Shown piece after piece: positions 50,881 through 58,530 of a DNA stretch of 64,000 nt (within the stretch, counting starts at the first letter, position 1; each line of letters opens with the position of its first letter). Source of the DNA: an uncultured Lachnospiraceae bacterium (GTDB taxonomy: Bacteria > Bacillota > Clostridia > Lachnospirales > Lachnospiraceae); the NCBI GenBank assembly GCA_947589095.1, contig CANQBX010000011.1:1-64000 (forward strand). The letters run 5' to 3'. A program made the translations under genes and the position numbers. Under the pieces are notes generated by a model, which had not been told where the DNA came from, did not search any database, and saw nothing but the letters and a program-made list of their open reading frames with translations.

Positions 50881-51921
50881 TCATCCATCCAGGTCGTCAA
50901 AGCTCTCCGCCGTAACGATACCCTTCACCTCCGTGCAGTAGGGGGCAAACGTCTCGGACAGTTCGTTAAAATCATATCCCAGCGCATCGCAGACTTCCGT
51001 GTTGATCGTAGCGGTACCATTGTCAAAGGTCTTGACAGGCGTCGCCGCCGGATCCGCGCCGTCCACCAGGATATCCGCGATCATATTGGCCGTCTCCACG
51101 CCCAGGTTCGCGTAGTCTACGCCGTAGCCCAGGAACGCGCCGTTTAACGCGAAGGAGTCCGCGCCGGTGTAGTGCGGAATCTTCGCCTCCTCCAGCATCT
51201 CATAGATGGAAAGCTCCGCCGTCATAATCGTATTGTCGCTGGGTGTGAAGATCGCGTCCACGCCGTCGGCGATCAGCGCCTGGGCCGCCAGCGTCACCTC
51301 GTCGACCGTGGTCCCGGTGCGCTCCACATACTCGACGCCCTTGGCATCCAGGTACTCCTTGGCCGCCGCGATCGGCGTCGTGGAGGCATCCTGACCGATA
51401 TCGTAAAGCAGGCCGATCTTATCTGCCTCCGGATCAAGCGCGAAGATCAGGTTCATGACCGCGTTGGTGTCCAGGAAATCGGAAGTACCGGTAATGTTGC
51501 TGCCGGGAGCCTCCAGGGACTCGACCAGACCGACGGAAAGCGGATCGGACACCGCGGCGAATACCACCGGGATCTGATTCTCTTCGGTCGCCGACTGCAT
51601 GTTCATCGCCACCGGCGTAGCCACGCCCACCATCAGATCCACCTCGTCGGCGATGAAATTGGACACGATCTGGCTCATCACGTTGGCATCGGCGTTGCAG
51701 TTGTCATAGGAGATCTCGAAGGTGACGCCCTTCTCCGCGCCGATCTCCGCCAGCCGGGTCTGGATGTTGTCCACGATCTGATTCAGGGAAGCGTCGTCTA
51801 CGTAATTGCAGATGCCTACCTTGTAGGTCTTGCCGGCCTCCGTCTTTCCGGAACAAGCAGCCAGGCTGAGCGCCATGGCCGCCGTCATAATTGCAGCTAA
51901 TGCTCTTCTTGTTTTCTTCAT
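50881..51921 (-). CDS. ABC transporter substrate-binding lipoprotein (TrpX-like, PF04392)
   Basis: A 346-residue lipoprotein: signal peptide with LSLAAC (Cys23), then a two-lobed binding domain (KVGICNYVDDASLNQIVDNI, VDLMVGVATPVAMNMQ, PVVFAAVSDPLSVGLVES, IFTPSDNTIMTAEL). GAGGGAGAGAAAGATC before ATG 51921 decides the start over an in-frame codon at 51939. First gene after the Trp T-box, so probably a tryptophan receptor, as in the TrpX group known from streptococci. Confidence 0.92.
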   Translation of the reverse strand: MKKTRRALAAIMTAAMALSLAACSGKTEAGKTYKVGICNYVDDASLNQIVDNIQTRLAEIGAEKGVTFEISYDNCNADANVMSQIVSNFIADEVDLMVGVATPVAMNMQSATEENQIPVVFAAVSDPLSVGLVESLEAPGSNITGTSDFLDTNAVMNLIFALDPEADKIGLLYDIGQDASTTPIAAAKEYLDAKGVEYVERTGTTVDEVTLAAQALIADGVDAIFTPSDNTIMTAELSIYEMLEEAKIPHYTGADSFALNGAFLGYGVDYANLGVETANMIADILVDGADPAATPVKTFDNGTATINTEVCDALGYDFNELSETFAPYCTEVKGIVTAESFDDLDG

Positions 51922-52020
51922 GATCTTTCTCTCCCTCATTGATTGGATTTTGCCGGGACCCGATTCCCGCCGGATGCAGGATACTCCGCTTTCGCCTTAT
52001 TCATTCCCGCGTACCGGCAT

Positions 52021-52366
52021 AAAAAAACCTGTCTCAGCAATTTGTCTGCTGGGACAGGATACGTTGTTGTTCCTGCGGTGCCACCCGGCTTGACGCGCGC
52101 AAGCGCGCCCTCTCTGCGCATACATTCATATGCAGACCTTTTTTACAGAGAGTCATGCTCTGTCTCCCATACTCCGGCTGGCTGACGCCGCGCTTTGCGC
52201 CCGGCCTGACGCTGTGTCCTCACCCGCGCTCCGCCGTTTCCGCAGCTGCTGCCGTTTCCGTTCGCCCTCAGAAGTCCATTCAGCCCTGTATTCTCCGCCG
52301 CGTTTCCACCGTCCGCGGCTCTCTGTGCGAAAAGGGACAGGCCCTACTTACCCTTCCTCAACGGTT
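52021..52366 (-). promoter_or_regulatory. T-box riboswitch, tryptophan specifier
   Basis: The minus strand holds all T-box parts. Stem I is near 52350-52265 with an AGTA bulge, and TGG is at 52278-52276 followed by A in the specifier loop (flanked by GAAG/CTTC and CCTGT/ACAGG pairings). The conserved T-box GGGTGGCACCGC lies at 52086-52075. Next comes a terminator hairpin CCTGTCCCAGCA / TGCTGAGACAGG (52058-52028) with seven T. Uncharged tRNA-Trp should allow read-through into the ABC genes. Confidence 0.93.
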
Positions 52367-52372
52367 TAGTGT

Positions 52373-52401
52373 ATTATAGCGCTAAAGACTTCGGATGTCA
52401 A
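52373..52401 (-). promoter_or_regulatory. Promoter of the T-box transcript
   Basis: Consensus TTGACA (52401-52396), 17 bp, consensus TATAAT (52378-52373) on the minus strand. Confidence 0.9.
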
Positions 52402-52655
52402 TATGCTTTTTTCGCCAAAATCTTCCCGCTAAGTCATTCTGCCAAACGGAACAGCATAGGCAAAGCGCTGAATTCGTTCTATAACATTATTCTCAAATCT
52501 CACAAAGTATTTCAAAAGCAGTCCTGAAACTTAAAGAAACTTAACTTCAGAACTATCTTTTTCATTTTTTGCTTATTTTAAGCCATTCCTACATGCATTA
52601 AAGGATCATGTCCATAAGCAATTCAGAGCCTGATGAAACTTACGGAAACTTAAAA
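52402..52655. other. AT-rich intergenic stretch with paired GAAACTTA repeats
   Basis: Two 20-bp blocks, 52525-52544 and 52634-52653, each contain GAAACTTA twice at 10-bp spacing. No gene is supported. The second block abuts the end of the AlbA_2 remnant. Confidence 0.5.
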
Positions 52656-53033
52656 TCAGTCATTTTCTCGTGCCCAATACGGCACATATTTCATATACCG
52701 CGGAGCCGTTGACGGGTCCACCGGCTTTATGAGCTTCGCTTCCAACGTGTCCCGAATAATCCTGGATGCCTTAACTTTTTCTTTTTCATCTAATCCAAAC
52801 GCATTTCGAATCTCAGAATTCGTAACCACATCGGATGTGACAAACGCAAGACAAGCAATCATATAACATGTACGCACACGGTCTTCTTTCGTCGTCATAT
52901 CAAAATCAATCTTTGAATATAATGTAACCTTTGTAAATTGATTATTCTGATTCTCAACTTTTGGCGCAATAAGGGATTCCGCCCTCGTTGCTGCTATCAC
53001 CTTATCAAATCCACTTCCACGCTCCTCACAAAT
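52656..53033 (-). pseudogene. C-terminal remnant of an AlbA_2-family ATP-binding protein
   Basis: The frame begins right after a stop near 53034 and reads ICEERGSGFDKVIAATRAES, the typical HATPase_c_4 C-terminal motif of AlbA_2 proteins. It continues to a winged-helix end (RIIRDTLEAKLIKPVDPSTA, then RYMKYVPYWA). The AlbA_2 domain and the first part of the ATPase domain are gone. A shorter frame from GTG/ATA near 53000 might be annotated as a 114-residue protein, but no ribosome site supports it. Confidence 0.7.
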
Positions 53034-53175
53034 GTTTCAATCTGTTTCTTGGGGTTATCGGATATATCTAATTATACCACGGATTACAGGTTCTTCGGAA
53101 CCTGTTTTTTCGATTTTTATACATTTCTATGCAGGTCAAACTATGATATCCCTTACCCATTCCCAATAAGTGCGG

Positions 53176-53247
53176 ACAGAGCGTCACCGGCGCTCTATTC
53201 ACACGGAAATACCGGCCGGACGTCACTGGCTCTGCCTTCACATAGAC
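53176..53247. repeat. Two adjacent copies of the intergenic repeat (also near 30.2 kb)
   Basis: Copies at 53176-53212 and 53213-53247, sharing GTCAC-N-GGC and Y-rich middles. The first copy matches 30259-30295 at 29 of 37 positions. Its AGAGCG / CGCTCT arms can form a hairpin. Confidence 0.5.
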
Positions 53248-53260
53248 AATAGACGCAAAA

Positions 53261-53292
53261 GAAGCCTAGCGAAAAACTGCTCTCCAGGCTTC
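53261..53292 (-). terminator. Terminator of the surface-protein gene
   Basis: GAAGCCT / AGGCTTC arms with an 18-nt loop, followed on the minus strand by TTTTGCG. Confidence 0.75.
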
Positions 53293-53328
53293 TTCCTTGT
53301 TATATTACGCGCCGTCTATTCGTTATGC

Positions 53329-56300
53329 TTAAGAAGCGTCTTCTTCGTCCTTCTTCGAAGCCAGTATTCCAAACGCCCCCATCATTCCCAGCGCGATCAG
53401 TCCAAACAGGGCCGCCGCCCCCACGGGCCTGTCGTCGCCCGTCAGAGGAGCCAGGAAAGCCAATGGCACGTCTTCGTCCTCGATTTCTGTCAGAACTGAC
53501 ATCGAGTTCAGCGGTACGCCCTCATCCACGATGTCGACTGTCCCCGGGCCGGCCGGCTGCGTCGGTGTCGGCTCAGCGGGCTGTGTTGGAGCCGGTTCTG
53601 ACGGCCGTGACGGCTGGGTTGGCTCTGTCGGAGCCGGTTCCGTCGACGCCGGTTCAGATGATTCTGATTCAGTGGGCTCTGATTCATCCGGCTCTGATTC
53701 GGTCGGTTCCGGTACATGCGTATTCGTCACCGTGTAAGTACGGATATCTTCACTATATGTGACTTCGGAAGTGTACCCATCCACGGACGTCAGTTCCTCA
53801 AGCGAATAACGAATCCAGGTTCCATCTTCGTGAACTGACGGCAGTTCTGTCCAGATAGAACCCCAATCATTGTCCTTATTCAGTTCAACCGGCTCTCCAT
53901 AAGGTTCTCCATCCGCTTTCAGCTGAACCATGACGCTCTCCGGACGCAGGCCGTCGCTGTCCCCGTCATCATCCCAGACTTTGATCACAGACCGGCTGGT
54001 ATCCGGCGGAATACGCGTGTTTGTAATCGTATAGCCTTTATCGGCATTTCCTTCCGTAACGCTCTTCCAGCCCTCTATACCTTCTTCCTTTACAGAATAT
54101 ACATAATCATTGCCTTCCGGATCCTTAATGTCCAGATCTTCAAATGTATATTTCCATCCTGACTGTGAAGTCAGCTTACCGGTTCTGTACTCGTCGCCAT
54201 TCTGCAGCAGTTTCACGGTAATGGATTCAGGCAGTTCTGACGTTATCTCGGAGCCGTCCCAGTCCCGCCATACCTTTTGCACCGGCACATATTTGTACCA
54301 GGCATTTGTATAGACGACCGCCTGACGGATATCCTCCATAGTTCCCTGTACTTCCGTTCCTTCGGAAATTTCACTGCTATGGCCTACTCCATTTGCCGTA
54401 CCGTAGATTTGCTTATCAACTGTGACCTTCGCAGCCGCCCCGGTTGAAGTTTCTGTGATCACGTACTGCGTTCCTTTCGGAAGATCCATCAGCTGCAGCG
54501 ACTCATCCGCCTTCAATGTCACAGTGATCTTCCCGTCTGTAAAGGTTTTCGTCTCTGTCGCTCCATCATATCTGCGTATATCCACCTTTTCAAAGAGCGT
54601 ACCGTCCGCCTGCCTGAGGCTGATATCAAAGGAAAATTCCGCATCCGCCGGAACCTCGCCCTTCACTTTCTTCTCCAGCTTCAGACTGACCGGCGCGGTG
54701 TTGGTGATTTCCCATTTGGTGTTGTCGCCGTACGTTGTTATAAGGCTCTCATACCCATCTACAGGATCCTCCTCTATCCTGTATGTATACGTCTTACCTT
54801 CTTCATATATCCTATACTTTTTCACTGTAAACAGCGGCGTATAGCTGTCTCTCGACAGTTTCTCGATCGGAACCGTTACTTTTTCAACCGGTTCTGTTTC
54901 TTCATCCCGGTACAGTCTGAATGTCAGCTCCTTGGGCCGGTTCTCCGGGAAATCGTTTACCCATACTTTTTTGACATACAGCGTAATATATTCCTCGCCA
55001 GGTTTGAAAGAACCTATCTGCAAATCTCCATTGGTGCCGATGCCGCCTCCGGCCGCGTGAGAAATATTATGGGTAATGTGGGTAGTCGCCATACCAACCG
55101 CCGTTTTTACAGTTTCGTCCTCTGCGGTTACACCCGAATAGATTGCCACTTCTTCACGCAGACCCTCTTCTTCATCTTTAAGAAGACTTTCATCAATTGG
55201 ATTTCCTTCCGAATCCTTCCAGTCATATGAACCGCCGCCAAGCATACTCGGAGAGATATTCACCTTCGGATATCTCTCCTTGGTATCGCCGTTGTCGCTG
55301 TAGCTTCTGCTATTTGTAATAAATATTTCCTGTCCGCTGTAATCCGCATCACCGTTTGGACCGGATCCGCCCGTATTGTCATAGATTACTCCGCCGCTTG
55401 TCAGACTGACCATAACATTGGAAGCCGGACATCCGGCGATGCCGCCCCCCTGGAACTGCGCCGCATTGTCACTGATTTCCACATTGTAAACCTTCAGATA
55501 GCCAACCGTCAGGGAATTCTGCACCAGCCCATTGACATAGATACCGCCCCCGCCGTAATAACCGTTTGTCAGTTTTTTTCCAAAAAAATTCGGGCGTTGG
55601 TCTGTTGCATCCGCATATTCGGTTCCGGCTTCGTTATAGCTGATAACGCCTCCTGTGATTTGGGCCGCGCTATTCGTATGAATATAGATGCCGCCTCCGT
55701 TAATTCGGGCTTTGTTCCCTTCTTCCAGTGAATCTCCGCCGATCGTACCTCCTTCCATGATCAGCTGCTCCGTAACCTCATCCGGCGGCTTATAGCCTGC
55801 GCCATTCATGGACGGACCGTTCAACGCGATCCCGCCGCCATACGCGGCTACGTTGCCTGAGATGACTCCGCCTTTCAGCGTCATTTTTCCCGCTCCATAC
55901 ACTAACACCCCGCCGCCCCCGCTTTGGTCGTACGAATATGTAATTTTGCCTCCAATATGTTGATTATAAGGTCCCGCTATATTTCCCTTTATCTCTCCTC
56001 CATTCATCTCAAAAGTTGGAGTTTCCTGACTTCTTCCTGGTTTGTATTCAATATACACGCCGCCTCCAAAAGCGGCTGTGCAATTTGTAATCAGTCCGCC
56101 ATTCATGATAATATGGCCGCACGAATAAACCGCCCCGCCGGCTGTTTTTAAAGGGGCAAAAAGCTGATTCAGCTTATTATTATTTCGAAGAACCGTACCG
56201 TTTCCTATCGTTAATACTGTCTTATAATTGTTCACCTTGTTGCCGGACTTGGAATTTGTCCCGACTCCGATCAGGGACATCTTCTCTGTATCTCCCCCTT

Positions 56301-57429
56301 TGATGGAAGCGCCAGACATTCCTTCTTCGCTTCCGCCATCCAGAATGATATTCTCAAGCGTCAGACTGCCGATACTGTCACTATCCTTTACTGCGCTCAC
56401 CTCCAGCAGATATTTGGAATAAAACTTCCCAGCTGCTTCGTCTGTCCATCCTCTCTTTATGGTCACCGGATTAGCCGGATCTGCGGAAGTCAGCGTGATC
56501 GGTTTCTTAATCAATATACTGTCTTTTGTTCCATTTGTGCCGTCCCCATTCGTCCTGTTCACGCCCGTCATAACAATATCGTGCGTCAATTCTATAACAG
56601 CCCCCGCCTCCGCTTTGTCGATGGCGTCCTGCAGATCCTGTGCCGTAAGAATCTCCCCCTCCAGAGCGAGAGGTCTCGGATTGACAACCGCGACCTTTAC
56701 CATCCATCTCAACTGCGTCCCCGCCCTGAGCATTGTTTCCGTACTGTCCGGGGAAGCATTGTTATCCGTACTTATAGGCGTATCGCTGGAAACATCTCCT
56801 TCCGGCCAGAACGAAGACGCGTTACTGTCCGTGCTTCTCGGAATATCGTCAGACGTGACATCTTCCTTCAGGTCGTTATTCTCTTCATCCTTTCTGTCAC
56901 CGGCGTAAGTGAATATCACTTCCGTATATCCTTCGCCTGCCACCAGTGCAGAGCCGTTCGGATACACTTCAAGCACGTCCTTATTCTCTCCGCTCCAGGT
57001 ACCGGGCAGTTCCGGATCCAGTTCTCCATACAGATCCCGGTACTTATCCGTGCTGAGCAGCGCCTGTCCCAACGTCTCGGACGCTCCCTGCAGATCCGGG
57101 TTCTCAGATATTCCATATATCCAGGGAATAAATTCTCCAGTCTCATCATCCAGATATGCGCTCACCAGATAATCATATGCCATTTCTTCCGTATTATCTG
57201 GTTCTTCGTATTCTTCCGTGACAGCTTCCGTATCCTCTGGTTCTCCGTATTCTTCCGTGATAGGGACAAAACTGTCTCCATCCTTCTTAAATCCCACAAA
57301 ACCATCCGCGGCTCTTACCGGCAGCGCATTCGCCGCGACACTCGTAATTACCATTATCAACGCCAGCAGACCGGCCAGGACACGGGCTGTCCGTCTTGAC
57401 GTTCCTGACAGATTCATCCTCTCTTTCAT
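53329..57429 (-). CDS. Cell-wall-anchored adhesin-like protein with Cna-B repeats
   Basis: A 1366-residue surface protein. Signal peptide about 1-42 (VLAGLLALIMVITSVAANAL), then an acidic repetitive segment (EEYGEPEDTEAVTEEYEEPD). A parallel-beta-helix-like region with many GGG-rich turns spans about 260-800 (GGAVYSCGHIIMNGGLITNC, GGGIYVNGLVQNS). Four Cna-B-type stalk domains lie at about 813-1236 (VKKVWVNDFPENRPK, VQKVWRDWDGSEI, VIKVWDDDGDSDGLRP). A Pro/Glu/Ser/Thr-rich spacer and a sorting-type end follow: LAPLTGD, hydrophobic helix, KKDEED. GAGAGGATATT before ATG 57429 fixes the start. Confidence 0.9.
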   Translation of the reverse strand: MKERMNLSGTSRRTARVLAGLLALIMVITSVAANALPVRAADGFVGFKKDGDSFVPITEEYGEPEDTEAVTEEYEEPDNTEEMAYDYLVSAYLDDETGEFIPWIYGISENPDLQGASETLGQALLSTDKYRDLYGELDPELPGTWSGENKDVLEVYPNGSALVAGEGYTEVIFTYAGDRKDEENNDLKEDVTSDDIPRSTDSNASSFWPEGDVSSDTPISTDNNASPDSTETMLRAGTQLRWMVKVAVVNPRPLALEGEILTAQDLQDAIDKAEAGAVIELTHDIVMTGVNRTNGDGTNGTKDSILIKKPITLTSADPANPVTIKRGWTDEAAGKFYSKYLLEVSAVKDSDSIGSLTLENIILDGGSEEGMSGASIKGGDTEKMSLIGVGTNSKSGNKVNNYKTVLTIGNGTVLRNNNKLNQLFAPLKTAGGAVYSCGHIIMNGGLITNCTAAFGGGVYIEYKPGRSQETPTFEMNGGEIKGNIAGPYNQHIGGKITYSYDQSGGGGVLVYGAGKMTLKGGVISGNVAAYGGGIALNGPSMNGAGYKPPDEVTEQLIMEGGTIGGDSLEEGNKARINGGGIYIHTNSAAQITGGVISYNEAGTEYADATDQRPNFFGKKLTNGYYGGGGIYVNGLVQNSLTVGYLKVYNVEISDNAAQFQGGGIAGCPASNVMVSLTSGGVIYDNTGGSGPNGDADYSGQEIFITNSRSYSDNGDTKERYPKVNISPSMLGGGSYDWKDSEGNPIDESLLKDEEEGLREEVAIYSGVTAEDETVKTAVGMATTHITHNISHAAGGGIGTNGDLQIGSFKPGEEYITLYVKKVWVNDFPENRPKELTFRLYRDEETEPVEKVTVPIEKLSRDSYTPLFTVKKYRIYEEGKTYTYRIEEDPVDGYESLITTYGDNTKWEITNTAPVSLKLEKKVKGEVPADAEFSFDISLRQADGTLFEKVDIRRYDGATETKTFTDGKITVTLKADESLQLMDLPKGTQYVITETSTGAAAKVTVDKQIYGTANGVGHSSEISEGTEVQGTMEDIRQAVVYTNAWYKYVPVQKVWRDWDGSEITSELPESITVKLLQNGDEYRTGKLTSQSGWKYTFEDLDIKDPEGNDYVYSVKEEGIEGWKSVTEGNADKGYTITNTRIPPDTSRSVIKVWDDDGDSDGLRPESVMVQLKADGEPYGEPVELNKDNDWGSIWTELPSVHEDGTWIRYSLEELTSVDGYTSEVTYSEDIRTYTVTNTHVPEPTESEPDESEPTESESSEPASTEPAPTEPTQPSRPSEPAPTQPAEPTPTQPAGPGTVDIVDEGVPLNSMSVLTEIEDEDVPLAFLAPLTGDDRPVGAAALFGLIALGMMGAFGILASKKDEEDAS

Positions 57430-57491
57430 AATATCCTCTCTCCTTCTTTTATTTCTTCCAATCGCACACGATTCCATTCTGCTGTTCGTAC

Positions 57492-57953
57492 TCATATTGC
57501 AGCTTCTTTCTCATATCCCCCCGGCGCCAGCGCCGAATGCATCAGCGCCATCAGTTCCAGCGTACTTCGGAAATACAGTCTCTGACTCTTCCAGCAAACC
57601 TCTCCCTGCCAGCTGGTATGCTGGCGGTAAATGATCCGCACCAGGAATGCCTCCTTCCGGCGGGCGGCTCCTCTCCGGGCCTGCCCGGGGCGTCCCGCGA
57701 TGTCCGTCCGGCTCTGCCATACCCGCAATGCAGCCACCGCACGCCGTCCGTCCTTAAACGACCGCAGCCCGGCGCTGATCTCCGGCGGATCCTCGCTGTC
57801 CATCCAGTCATTCATCGTCAGAAACACCGAATCCAGACCCGCAAAAGACACGTCTTCCGTCTTAAGCCCGAACCTGTGGACCGTTCCCGCGATACATCCG
57901 TCCTCCCTGACGGAGGCGCGCAGGAGAAACACGTGATCGTCTTTCTGAGGCAA
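57492..57953 (-). CDS. Small conserved-looking protein of unknown function upstream of the adhesin
   Basis: A 153-residue protein without signal peptide. AAAGGAGGTGGCTGGCA directly before TTG 57953 is an ideal ribosome site, and the promoter start near 58018 lies downstream of the longer in-frame TTG at 58025, so the short form is right. Visible segments: FGLKTEDVSFAGLDSVFLTM, RAVAALRVWQSRTDIAGRPG and an Arg-rich middle followed by FLVRIIYRQHTSWQGEVCW and YFRSTLELMALMHSAL. Similar small proteins accompany Cna-B surface proteins in related bacteria, as I recall; the role is unknown. Confidence 0.7.
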   Translation of the reverse strand: MPQKDDHVFLLRASVREDGCIAGTVHRFGLKTEDVSFAGLDSVFLTMNDWMDSEDPPEISAGLRSFKDGRRAVAALRVWQSRTDIAGRPGQARRGAARRKEAFLVRIIYRQHTSWQGEVCWKSQRLYFRSTLELMALMHSALAPGGYEKEAAI

Positions 57954-58024
57954 TGCCAGCCACCTCCTTTGAACTGCCGTGAACTCCTTTCCTGACGGCA
58001 GATTATCCTTCTCTATGATCTCCA

Positions 58025-58053
58025 ATTATACATTACTATCCTTCAAAAAGCAA
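58025..58053 (-). promoter_or_regulatory. Promoter of the small protein-adhesin operon
   Basis: TTGCTT (58053-58048), 17 bp, TATAAT (58030-58025) on the minus strand. The leader is about 65 nt. Confidence 0.7.
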
Positions 58054-58093
58054 TATATCTTTTTCAATTTATTTAAAATATAAATCTGGAGGA

Positions 58094-58109
58094 TATAATT
58101 TAAATTATA
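58094..58109. promoter_or_regulatory. 16-bp palindrome before the XRE regulator
   Basis: TATAATTTAAATTATA is a perfect palindrome. It contains a TATAAT that may be the regulator's -10 (its -35 is weak) and sits 1 bp before AGGAGG, so a bound repressor could block both transcription and the adhesin-side promoter region. Confidence 0.5.
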
Positions 58110-58121
58110 AAGGAGGTTTTC

Positions 58122-58436
58122 GTGAACAATAAGATTGTTGGAATAAATGTGAAGAAATACCGCCGGGCCGCAGGGCTGACCCAGGAGCAGCTGGCTGAAA
58201 TACTTGATATTTCAACAGTGCATATGTCTCACATCGAATGCGGCCATGTCTCCATGTCGATTGAAATCCTCATTCGTTTATGTGAGATTCTTAGAGTTAC
58301 CCCTAACCATATCCTAAATGGCGCCTACACGGATTCTATGGATGTGCCTTCCGATTCTATCCTGGCCGGTATCCCAGAAAAGCGGCAACTTCTTGCGCAC
58401 AAATTAATAGAAGTATTGCGGAATTGTCCTGAATGA
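58122..58436 (+). CDS. XRE-family helix-turn-helix regulator
   Basis: A 104-residue DNA-binding protein: HTH_3 domain at residues 8-62 (VKKYRRAAGLTQEQLAEILD, then VHMSHIECGHVSMSIEILIR) and a short C-terminal helix. The start is GTG 58122 with AAAGGAGG 5 bp upstream. Divergent from the adhesin operon, so it is a candidate regulator of it and of itself. Confidence 0.9.
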   Translation: MNNKIVGINVKKYRRAAGLTQEQLAEILDISTVHMSHIECGHVSMSIEILIRLCEILRVTPNHILNGAYTDSMDVPSDSILAGIPEKRQLLAHKLIEVLRNCPE

Positions 58437-58455
58437 ACAAATTGAAATTAAAAGA

Positions 58456-58488
58456 AGACTCCCCTCGGTGTCACACAAAGGGGAGTCT
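58456..58488. terminator. Bidirectional terminator between the XRE gene and carB
   Basis: AGACTCCCCT / AGGGGAGTCT arms with a 13-nt loop. T-rich runs follow on both sides (ATTTTGTTT on plus, TCTTTTAATTT on minus). Confidence 0.9.
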
Positions 58489-58530
58489 ATTTTGTTTCCA
58501 TGCGAAAAGAGAAGCAGTGAAGTTCGATTC

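Noticed and set aside
57954-58025. Upstream TTG start of the small protein before the adhesin
   Set aside because: The transcription start predicted from TTGCTT-17-TATAAT falls after this codon, while an ideal AAAGGAGGT site precedes TTG 57953.
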